Shown here in pieces: positions 50,133 through 61,300 of a stretch of 64,000 nucleotides of DNA. The notes below the pieces were generated by a model. It was not told the origin of the DNA, did not search any database, and saw only the letters and a list, made by a program, of their open reading frames with translations. Source of the stretch: JANPJV01 sp031425695 (GTDB lineage: Bacteria > Pseudomonadota > Gammaproteobacteria > Xanthomonadales > SZUA-5); contig JANPJV010000232.1 in NCBI GenBank assembly GCA_031425695.1, positions 8,272 through 72,271 of the forward strand, written 5' to 3'. Position numbers and translations under genes: made by a program. Numbering within the stretch: position 1 is the first letter of the stretch; every line of letters starts with the position of its first letter.

Positions 50133-51007
50133 TGCTGGAGTTACTGGTCGAGTCGCCAACCGCATGGATCCTGGCGGTTGGCGGTCTCGGCCTGATCATC
50201 GGCAGTTTCCTCAATGTGGTGATCCTGCGCCTGCCGCCTTTGCTCGAGCGGCAGTGGCAAGACGAGGCCCGGGCGATCCTGGCCGGAGAGGATGCGCCCG
50301 AGCCCGAACCAGTGCCGGCAGGACCACCCGGCCTGGTCATGGAGCGTTCGCACTGCCCGCGCTGTGGCACGCAGATCCGCGCCTACGACAACATCCCGGT
50401 CTTGAGCTATCTCCTCCTGCGTGGCCGCTGCCGCGCCTGCAAGACGCCGATCTCGATCCAATATCCGCTGGTGGAGCTTGGCACTGGGCTGGCCGCGGCG
50501 GTATGTGCGTGGCGCTTCGGCGTCACTCCGCAGTTGCCGGCGGCGCTGGCCCTGACGTTCACCCTGATTGCGCTGTCCGGAATCGACCAGCGCACCCAGC
50601 TCCTGCCCGACAGCCTGACCCTGCCCTTGCTATGGGTCGGCTTGCTGGTGAGCCTGTTCGGCCTGTTTGCAATGCCGCAAGCAGCCATTCTCGGCGCAGT
50701 CATTGGTTACCTGACCCTGTGGTCGGTGTACTGGGTGTTCTGGCTGGTGACTGGCAAGGAAGGCATGGGCTTTGGTGACTTCAAGTTGCTGGCTGCGCTC
50801 GGTGCCTGGCTCGGGGCCGGCGCGATCTTCCCGATCATCCTGCTGTCGACCGTGGTCGGCGCCGTGGTCGGCAGCATCCTGCTGGCGGTGCAGGGGCGCG
50901 CCAACCAGAAGCCGATGCCGTTCGGACCCTTCCTCGCCGCGGCTGGCTTCGTTTTCCTGATCTTTTCCGAAGAGCTGCGCGCGCTGTTGCCGATCATGGC
51001 GCTGTAG
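50132..51007 (+). CDS. pilD: Prepilin peptidase / N-methyltransferase PilD
   Basis: A 291-residue A24-type aspartic peptidase. It has the zinc-binding C-x2-C...C-x2-C module (CPRCGTQIRAYDNIPVLSYL; CRACKTPI), the first catalytic Asp in IALSGIDQRTQLLPDSLTLPL, and the second in GKEGMGFGDFKLLAALGAW (GxGD). It cleaves the leader of prepilins such as the three encoded at 29992-31782 and methylates the new N-terminal Phe. It overlaps pilC by 1 bp and is 1 bp from coaE. Confidence 0.97.
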   Translation: MLELLVESPTAWILAVGGLGLIIGSFLNVVILRLPPLLERQWQDEARAILAGEDAPEPEPVPAGPPGLVMERSHCPRCGTQIRAYDNIPVLSYLLLRGRCRACKTPISIQYPLVELGTGLAAAVCAWRFGVTPQLPAALALTFTLIALSGIDQRTQLLPDSLTLPLLWVGLLVSLFGLFAMPQAAILGAVIGYLTLWSVYWVFWLVTGKEGMGFGDFKLLAALGAWLGAGAIFPIILLSTVVGAVVGSILLAVQGRANQKPMPFGPFLAAAGFVFLIFSEELRALLPIMAL

Positions 51008-51008
51008 A

Positions 51009-51635
51009 GTGCCCTCGCCTGCGACTTTTGTGATCGGCCTCACGGGCGGCATCGCCTCCGGCAAGTCGAGCGTCTCCGATGCCATTCAAGCGCGCGGGAT
51101 AGGCGTCGTCGACACCGATCTCATCGCCCGCGAAGTGGTCGTGGCCGGAAGCCCCGGGCTCGCCGCGCTGGTCGAAGAATTTGGCCCCGACATTCTCGGC
51201 AGCGATGCGGAGCTCGACCGTCGGCGGATGCGCGAGCGCGTCTTTGCCGACCCGGCCGCAAAGGCGCGCCTCGAAGCCATCCTGCATCCGCGCATCCGCA
51301 GTGCCGCGGGTTCCGCCGTTGCGGCCGCGCGCTCGCCGTATGTGCTGCTGGTGGTGCCGCTGCTGATCGAGTCGGGCCACTACGGCTGGGTTGATCGCGT
51401 GCTAGTCGTCGACGTCGCCGAGTCGGTCCAGCTCGCGCGCGTCCAGGCACGCGATGGTGTCAGCCGCGAAACGGCCGAGCGCATGCTCGCCGCGCAGGCC
51501 ACCCGCAGTGAGCGGCTGCTCGCTGCCGACGAGGTCATCTGCAACCATGGCAGCCGCGAGCAGCTGCTGGCCCAGAGCCTGGTCGCTCACCGGCGCTATT
51601 GCGCACTTGCCGGAAACCGCAGTGGCCTTGCCTGA
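51009..51635 (+). CDS. coaE: Dephospho-CoA kinase
   Basis: A 208-residue P-loop kinase with Walker A IGLTGGIASGKSSVSD, VVDTDLIAREVV, LEAILHPRIR and VVPLLIESGHYGWVDRVLVVDV. It phosphorylates dephospho-CoA, the last step of CoA synthesis. The start is GTG at 51009, one base after the pilD stop. The pilD-coaE pairing is typical of gammaproteobacteria. Confidence 0.96.
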   Translation: MPSPATFVIGLTGGIASGKSSVSDAIQARGIGVVDTDLIAREVVVAGSPGLAALVEEFGPDILGSDAELDRRRMRERVFADPAAKARLEAILHPRIRSAAGSAVAAARSPYVLLVVPLLIESGHYGWVDRVLVVDVAESVQLARVQARDGVSRETAERMLAAQATRSERLLAADEVICNHGSREQLLAQSLVAHRRYCALAGNRSGLA

Positions 51636-51909
51636 GCGGGCAGGTTTCCCCCGCTCGACGTGTGCGCACACCCTGCGCTCTTCGCCCTGATCCACGCGTC
51701 CTGACTGGTCGGAACTGGAAGCTGCTGCAGGCAGGATCCGGGGCACGGCCCACCACCCTTGCCGCCTTCATTGCTGCGGTCCTCTTCCCAGGCCTGCTGG
51801 CGCTGTGGATGTTCGTGCTGGCTGCCCGATCCCTGGCCGCACTCCGCAAGCGGACCCTCGACACACGCGTGGCGGCGCGGCTGCGAATCGCATCACGCAA
51901 CGACTCGGG

Positions 51910-52911
51910 TCAGGATCCGCGCCGCTCCCATAGCCCCCTGATGGCGGCGATCCCGTGGGCCGAGTGGGAACGGGCGAGCGGCAGGCTCGATTCGTCAAGC
52001 CCGCCGAGGGCATAGACCGGGAGCCAGGTGCTGCGCGCGAATGCGGCAAAGCGCTTCCAGCCAAGCGGGCGCTGGCCTGGGTGGCTCGCCGTCTCGAGCA
52101 CACTGCCGAGCACGACGGCGTCGACGCCGACGCGTTCGGCATGCGCGAGATCGCCCGGTGTGTGGGTCGAGGCGAGGAGCCAGCGGTGTGCGGGTAGCGG
52201 GCGTTCTCGCAATGCGAGCAGTTGCCGGCTCGACACATGTACGCCGTCGTAGCCCAGGCGGCCGGCGAGCGCACCATCGGCGTGCAGGAAGGCGAGCGTG
52301 CGCGGCGCCAGGGTGCGGACCTGCGCCAGCACCGCTTCTGCCCAATGGGCGCGGTCCGCCGCCGGCAGGCTCGGCGTACGCAGCAGCATGGCGCCGGGCG
52401 CATGGGTGCTGAGCGCGGACGCGAGCGCTCTCAAGAATCCGGGAAGGCCATCCGTGCGGTCAGGCGTGATCAGATAGCGATCGGGCAGCGCCAGCCGGGC
52501 TACCAGCGGCCTATCTGGCGCCGGTACGGCGTAGCCGACCAGCTCCTCGCGGCGCGCCCATTCGAGCGCGCTGTGGGCGCGCGCCTGCATTGGCGCCGAC
52601 GGGGCACTCAGCCGGTACGCATGCAGGTTGAGGGCGCGCGGCGGGCCGCGCCAGTGCACGCTCGCAAAATGCGCGGCGTTTCCAATCACGATCCCCAGCT
52701 CTTCATCGAGCTCGCGCGCGAGCGCGTGCTGCGCCGATTCACCGGGACGGATCTTGCCGCCCGGAAACTCCCATTTGCCTGCCTCGCTGCCCCCTGGCGG
52801 GCGTTGCGCCACCAGGATCCCACCGGCGCGGTCTTCGATGATTCCGGCGACGACGGGCAGCGCGCGCGCGGCCCGGAAAATCGGCGGCGCAGGAGCGCCG
52901 CCCTCCACCAC
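51910..52911 (-). CDS. Nudix hydrolase fused to a ThiE-like domain (MutT family)
   Basis: Residues 1-130 are a MutT-type Nudix domain with Nudix box GKIRPGESAQHALARELDEELGI (the G-x5-E-x7-R-E-x2-E-E pattern). It probably hydrolyses oxidised dGTP. Residues of about 140-330 form a thiamine-phosphate-synthase-like barrel (RYLITPDRTDG, GVHVSSRQLLALRE, GVDAVVLGSVLETASHPG, PVYALGGLDESSL). This MutT-ThiE fusion is known next to secA in gammaproteobacteria. The start is uncertain: GTG 52911 or 52908 avoids the secA end, while a longer frame to 52971 would overlap it. Confidence 0.86.
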   Translation of the reverse strand: MVEGGAPAPPIFRAARALPVVAGIIEDRAGGILVAQRPPGGSEAGKWEFPGGKIRPGESAQHALARELDEELGIVIGNAAHFASVHWRGPPRALNLHAYRLSAPSAPMQARAHSALEWARREELVGYAVPAPDRPLVARLALPDRYLITPDRTDGLPGFLRALASALSTHAPGAMLLRTPSLPAADRAHWAEAVLAQVRTLAPRTLAFLHADGALAGRLGYDGVHVSSRQLLALRERPLPAHRWLLASTHTPGDLAHAERVGVDAVVLGSVLETASHPGQRPLGWKRFAAFARSTWLPVYALGGLDESSLPLARSHSAHGIAAIRGLWERRGS

Positions 52912-52922
52912 CCCGGAAGTGC

Positions 52923-55655
<2,733 letters not shown>

Positions 55656-55915
55656 GGTTTCTAGAGGACAGAAAGGAAAGAGGCGCGGGGCGGGGAGTCT
55701 ACCCGATTGGCAAAGAGGGCCGGCTCGATGGGCGGCAGCGGCGCTGCCAATGTCCATGGGTGGGGCCGCCTGCGTGGCAAATCAAGGCGGCCGCGCCTCG
55801 GCAGCGCCGATTGACCCCGACCCATCAAACCGCTATCCAAGCCCGCACATGAAGAAAGCGTGCAGGCCGCGGCCTCACGTTGCTCGAATGCCCGCGCCAC
55901 CACCGAGGAATGCCC

Positions 55916-58051
55916 ATGCTGCTGCCGCCGCACACTGTTCCGGTCCCCAGCCTGCCGCAACAGGCAAGCGCCGATGAGCGCGCGCAGCGCCAGTTCGAGC
56001 TGAGCCTCGCGCGCACCAACTACAACTACATGCGCAGCTATCTCGAAGCGGTGCCGATGTCGGCCGACCTGCCCAAGGGCGAGGAGTTCAGCATCGACTT
56101 CGAGGCCAAGGTAATCGGCGTGTTCCTGCCTCTTGCCCAGAACTTCCAGAAAGTCGTCCTGGCCCTGCTGGAGCGCGAGCTCAACGACGACCTGCCGACC
56201 GCGGCGCTCGCCCGTGTGCGCGAAACCTTCGACAAGTTGAGCACCGACTTCAGCCTGCTGCATCCCGGGCGTGATGCGCAGGAGCTGCACGATTTCTACG
56301 CGGCGCTCGCGGCGCTGCCGGCGGCTTTCGAAGGTCTCACGCGGCTGCCGAAGGACATCGAGAAGATGGCGACGGGGCTCGCCACCGTGTTCAAGGATTT
56401 CATTGCAAACGGTCCCACCGCGTTTCTGAAGTCGACGCTGTTCGACATGCTGAGCGAGACCCACGGGCGCAACTACCTGCACGCCGAGACCTTCGACGAC
56501 TACGAGTCGATGTACTCGGCACTGCCGGTGCCGATGATGCTGCAGATTCCGCAGCAGTCCTGGATGGCGGCGGGCGAGAAGCCGTGCCTGCAGGACTGGT
56601 TCTTCGGCTACCTGCAGATCGCCGGCTTCAACACCACGAACCTGCGCGGCGTCGTGCTGGAACCAATTGCGGGATCCAAGGCCGTGGTGCTCGCCGAACT
56701 GCAGGCGAAATTCCCGATCAGCGACGCGATCCTGCAGTCGGTCAGCGGCGATCCTGGCATCACCCTGAGCGAGGCGGTGCGCCGCCATCGCCTGTACGTC
56801 TGCGATTACGTGCAGCTCGACGGCGCCAAGGCTGATCGCCTGATGGGTGAGCAGCGCTACATCTGCGCGCCGATCGCGCTGTTCTACTGGAACCCGACGC
56901 CGCCACCGGGCTTTCCGCCGGGCGCCGAGGGCGTGCTGCAGCCGATCGCGATCCAGCTCGCGCAGAAGTTCGACGCCGAGAGCGCACCGATCTTCACCCC
57001 CAACGACTGCGCTGGCGCGAACGATGCCAATCACCTGAAGTGGCGCATCGCCAAGTACATCGTCAACGTCATCTGCGCGATCCAGCACGAGGCGATCGCG
57101 CACCTCGGCGACTGCCATCTCATCATCGAGCCGATGGTCGTCGCGGCGCGGCGCCAGCTCAACGACGCGCATCCGCTGCTCAAGCTCTTGATCCCGCATT
57201 TCCGCTTCACCATCAACATCAACGACGACGCCATCCACAGCCTGATCATTCCCGGCGGCGTGGTGGCCACGAATGTCGGGCCGGCCATCGAGTCGACGCT
57301 GGAGATGTTGGCGCAAGCGCATTCGGCCTGGCGCTGGGACGAGAACAATCCCGACCGGCTGTTCGAACTGCGCGGCGTCGACAAGCTGCCGGTGTTCCCG
57401 TTCCGCGACGACACCCGGCTGCTGTGGGAGGCGACGCGGACTTTCGTTGGCAAGTACCTGCGCGTGTACTACCGCGACGACCAGGATGTCGCCGAGGACG
57501 ATGAGCTCCAGGGCTTCGTCGGCGAGCTGGTGTCACCCCTCCATGCCAGCTTCAAGGGCCTCGGCGGGCTGACCCCGACCGGTGATCCGAAGCGTCCGTT
57601 CAAGCTCGCCAGCCTCGATTACCTGATCGAAATGATCGCCCAGATCATCTACATCGCCGGCCCGCAGCACGCCTCCGTCAACTACGCGCAGTACCCGCTC
57701 ATGTCCTACATGCCGAGCGTCGCCGGCACCATCTACCACGCGCCGCCCACGCGCCAGACCGTGGTCGCGACCGTCGATCACTGCATGGCCTGGTATCCGC
57801 CGCTGGATGTTTCGCTGTACACCTTCTCGTTCGAGTACCTGCTGAGCAGCGTGCAGTACGACACCTTCGGCCACTACGAAAGCAACGCACGCACGCCGTA
57901 CTTCACCGATGCCCGGGTGCACGGCGCGGTCGCTGACCTCCACGAGCAACTGTCGCTCATCGAGATCGAAATCCGCCGCCGCAACCAGGCCCGGCCCATG
58001 CCCTACCCCTTCCAGCTGCCGTCGCTGATTCCGAACAGCATAAGCATCTGA
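55916..58051 (+). CDS. Lipoxygenase family protein
   Basis: A 711-residue protein of the non-haem-iron lipoxygenase family, which oxygenates polyunsaturated fatty acids. All five iron ligands expected from plant and animal enzymes are present: His391 and His396 (AIQHEAIAH), His585 and Asn589 (GPQHASVNYAQYP), and the C-terminal Ile711 in the ending PNSISI, as in plant lipoxygenases. HLIIEPMVVAARRQLNDAHP and LLIPHFRFTININ are family signatures. No signal peptide is obvious at the N-terminus and a PLAT domain is not evident. The ATG at 55916 has GAGGA about seven bases upstream; 55910 is an alternative. No fatty-acid genes lie nearby. Confidence 0.92.
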   Translation: MLLPPHTVPVPSLPQQASADERAQRQFELSLARTNYNYMRSYLEAVPMSADLPKGEEFSIDFEAKVIGVFLPLAQNFQKVVLALLERELNDDLPTAALARVRETFDKLSTDFSLLHPGRDAQELHDFYAALAALPAAFEGLTRLPKDIEKMATGLATVFKDFIANGPTAFLKSTLFDMLSETHGRNYLHAETFDDYESMYSALPVPMMLQIPQQSWMAAGEKPCLQDWFFGYLQIAGFNTTNLRGVVLEPIAGSKAVVLAELQAKFPISDAILQSVSGDPGITLSEAVRRHRLYVCDYVQLDGAKADRLMGEQRYICAPIALFYWNPTPPPGFPPGAEGVLQPIAIQLAQKFDAESAPIFTPNDCAGANDANHLKWRIAKYIVNVICAIQHEAIAHLGDCHLIIEPMVVAARRQLNDAHPLLKLLIPHFRFTININDDAIHSLIIPGGVVATNVGPAIESTLEMLAQAHSAWRWDENNPDRLFELRGVDKLPVFPFRDDTRLLWEATRTFVGKYLRVYYRDDQDVAEDDELQGFVGELVSPLHASFKGLGGLTPTGDPKRPFKLASLDYLIEMIAQIIYIAGPQHASVNYAQYPLMSYMPSVAGTIYHAPPTRQTVVATVDHCMAWYPPLDVSLYTFSFEYLLSSVQYDTFGHYESNARTPYFTDARVHGAVADLHEQLSLIEIEIRRRNQARPMPYPFQLPSLIPNSISI

Positions 58052-58128
58052 TTGGTGTTCGGCGCCGCAGCTGATGGATGGTGCGCTCGCGCACCTACAT
58101 CAGCCGCGGCGCCGAACCCGATCAGATG
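58045..58128. repeat. Long hairpin overlapping the lipoxygenase stop codon
   Basis: CATCTGATTGGTGTTCGGCG pairs with CGCCGAACCCGATCAGATG, and GCTGATG pairs with CATCAGC, closing on GTGCG-CTC-CGCAC. The stop codon TGA of the lipoxygenase is inside the left arm. It may act as a transcript end, though no T-tract follows. It abuts the GTAGGTCATG element at 58132. Confidence 0.8.
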
Positions 58129-58131
58129 CCG

Positions 58132-58310
58132 GTAGGTCATGTTGCGCCCGCGTCGTGCACCGGGAAGAGCGGTGAGGCCATTCGGGCGCTACTTGACATG
58201 CCTCCTCGCGTAGCGAACCTGCAACCTACCTCGGACGGTGCGCCTGTCAAGTAGCCCCCGTAGAGCCCGTTTCGCACGATCGAACACGACGCGGGCGCAA
58301 CATGACCTAC
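58132..58310. repeat. GTAGGTCATG palindromic element (179 bp)
   Basis: The ends GTAGGTCATGTTGCGCCCGC and GCGGGCGCAACATGACCTAC are perfect 20-bp inverted repeats. GGGCGCTACTTGAC and GTCAAGTAGCCCC mark the inner pair. The core also contains CTACTT-type motifs. The terminal CTAC supplies the stop codon (TAG on the minus strand) of the 1708-residue kinase gene. Same family as 16332-16423 and 63528-63716. Confidence 0.9.
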
Positions 58311-61300
58311 GTCGAAGCCTCGCGTTCCCCAACGTACTGCCGCCACTGATTCCTGCCCCCGCGCTTGGCCTGGTAGAGCGCCTGGTCGGCGTGGGTGATC
58401 AGCGTTTCGGTTTCCTCTTCGGAGCTGACCTTCAGGGTACACAGGCCGATGCTCAAGGTGACGTGCGGGGCGACGGGTGAGCTCGCGTGGGCGATGTCGA
58501 GGTCCCTGATCGCTTCGAGGCAGGCGCTGGCAACCAGCACTGCTGCCGCGGCATCGGTTTCCGGCAGCAGGATGGCGAACTCCTCGCCGCCGTAGCGCGC
58601 GACCAGGTCGCTGCCACGTCCGACGACGGTCGCCAGCACCCCGGCGACTGCCTTGATGCAGTCGTCGCCCTCGAAATGGCCGTAGTGGTCGTTGTATTGC
58701 TTGAAGTGGTCGATATCGATCATCAGCAAGGACAAGGGCGCGCCTGTGCGCATGCCGCGGCGCAGCTCGACCGCGAGCCGCTCGTCGAACGAGCGCCGAT
58801 TGGCGATGCCGGTAAGGCCATCTTTCATGCTCATCTGGCGCAGCTCTTCAGTGCGCTGCATGACTTTCTGCTCGAGACTCTCGTACAGGCGCGCATTGAC
58901 CAGCGAGATGGCCGCCTGGGAAGCCAGGAGCTCGAGCGTCAACTCGTGCTTGCGCGTGAAAGCGCCCTCGATAAGGTTGTTTTCTAGGTACACCAGCGCC
59001 ACCAGCTTGCCCTGCGCGTTGACTGGCAGGCACAGCACCGACTTGGGCTGTTTCTGCAACAGATAGCGGCTGTTGGCGAAGCGCTGGTCGCTGCCCGGGT
59101 TGTTGAGCAGCACGGTGGCGCCGGTCAGCTGCACATACTCGATGATGCTGGCCGGCAGCACCGGGTACTCGCGCCGCACCAGCTCGCCGAGGGGGCGGCG
59201 AATCAGCTCGGAGGTGAACTGGCGGTTCTCGCCGGCGCCACCCGAGACCTCGACCACGAGCTGGTCGTCGTCGACGAGCACGATGAAGCCGAGCTCGGCG
59301 CCGGCGTTTTCGAGCAGCACCACCAGCATCTTGCGCAGCAGCGAATCGAGGTGGATCTCCTTGGCGAGCAGCTGGTTCGCCTTCAACAGCGAATGCAGGT
59401 CCAGCAGGTCTGATTGCTGCGAGGAGCTGCTCCTCGAGCGCGATTGCTCGGACGTGCCGATCTGGCGCTCGGTTGCGCGAAAGGCCACTTCCGGCCAGCG
59501 CGCTTCGAGCTGGCGGCATTTGCCTTCCGCTCCCCAGCGGCGATAGTGATACCAGGCGTCGCGGATGAAGTTGCTCGCCAGCTGTTTCTGCTTGCGGGCC
59601 GCCCAGAAGCGTGCGTAGAGCTCGTTGGCAAGCGCCTCGCAGACGCTGAAGCCGGCTTCGTCAGCGGCCTCGATGGCCTGGGCGAAAAGCTCCATGGCGG
59701 CCGCATCGTCGTTGCGTGCACGCGCGAGCTCGGCCTCGATCAGCAGCAGCTTGTGGGCGAAATTCTCGCGGCAATCGAGGGCCCAGGCGTGGAAGCTTGC
59801 GAGGTGCAGCTCGACCGCTGCAAAGTCGATCGCGTCGTCGGCGCCGCCGGTGAGATCCGTACGCAGGAGGCCAAGCGCAGTGAAGAAGCTCGCCTCGACC
59901 ATGGATGGACTGTCAGGAAGGCACAGCCCGATGATTTCCCGCCGGGCCGACGCGCGTCGCCATCCGGGACCGTCGTCGAGCAGATAGGCGTGGCGAATGC
60001 TGGCGGCCAGGTGCAGCGCCAGTGGAATGGACGGAAGCTCGCCCTGTGCATCGAAAAACGCCTCGGCGCTGGCGATCGTTTCACGGCCATCGCCGGCGCT
60101 GCTGTCGTCCCCAGGCTCATGGCCGATGCGGGACTGCGCCTGACCGCGCCGCGCAACTTCGGCGTCACGGGCAGCTCCGCTCTTCGCGGCCGCCGGACCG
60201 CGCAAGACCAGCAAGGGCTGCAGGACGCCGTAGTGCAGCATCGCCCAGGTATTGCCCTGGCGACCCTTTGACAAGAACTTGAGGCCACGCTCGCACTCGA
60301 CCTGCAGCGCGTCGAGCGGCGTCCCGAGCACGAAGCGGTTGACCGAGCGCAGCAGCGCGCAGAAGCCGGCCGAGAGCGGGTTGATGCCGGTGAGACCGAG
60401 CTCCAGGCCCTTGTCGAGATACGGCAGCGTGTCCGCCAGCGGTTCGCACCAGTGTTGGTAGAACGCCGAAAAATACTGGTACACGGTGAGCCGGAAATAG
60501 CGGTCTTCGCGTTGCTCGGCCAGGGTCAAGGCGAGCTTGCCCATCGCAAAGCAGAGTGGGTACGGCTTCTTCATCACCGACATCGCGGTCACATAGGCGA
60601 CGTAGCCGATGCAGGCGAGATCGGACTGGCCGTAGCGCAAGCTGCCCTGGACCATGCGGCATGCATCCAGCACGAAGGCATTGAAACGGCCGGTCTGGTA
60701 GGTCGAAAAAGACAGGCTGAAATAGAGCCGCATTTCCAGCAGGTGTTCGGGGCGCTGGATCTCCGGAGCCGCCAACAACTGCGCAGGGGTGTAGCCCGCC
60801 AGCTCCGCCTCGGTGCTCGCGAACTCCGCGAGGAACAAGGCGGCGGCCTCCTCTTCGGTCGCCGGAAAGCTGCGTCCCAGCAGCCCGAGCGCGAAGCGGA
60901 GCACCGGGTAGGATTCCGAAAAGCGTCCCTGGATGTGGTACTGGTCGACCTGCACGAGGCACAGCGTGACCTTCGCAACGACGTCGCCACAGGCGGCAAT
61001 CCCCTCCGGATAGAGCAGCTCGGCCTGCGCGAAGTTGCCGGCAAGGTATTCGGATTCGGCCAGCTCGCGGTAGAGCAGCAGGGTCTGTTCCGGCCGCGCA
61101 ATCCACGCGTCGCTCGCCAGCAGGGACCGCGCCTGGCGCAGCAGGTTGACGGCAGTCGGAAAGGCCGAGGCAGACTTTGCCTTGGTACCGCCACGCAGGT
61201 TGAGTGCGAGCACCGCAGCGCGCTCGGCCGGGTCGGTGCAGAGCTCGATCGCGCTGTTGAACGCATGCAGCACGATGAACAGACGCTCATCGAGCTCCGC

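Noticed and set aside
51599..52015. Small plus-strand frame with one hydrophobic segment (TTLAAFIAAVLFPGLLALWM)
   Set aside because: It overlaps the coaE end and the Nudix gene end, has no clear start or ribosome-binding site and no family match. A small membrane protein cannot be fully excluded in 51636-51909, where nothing else is seen.
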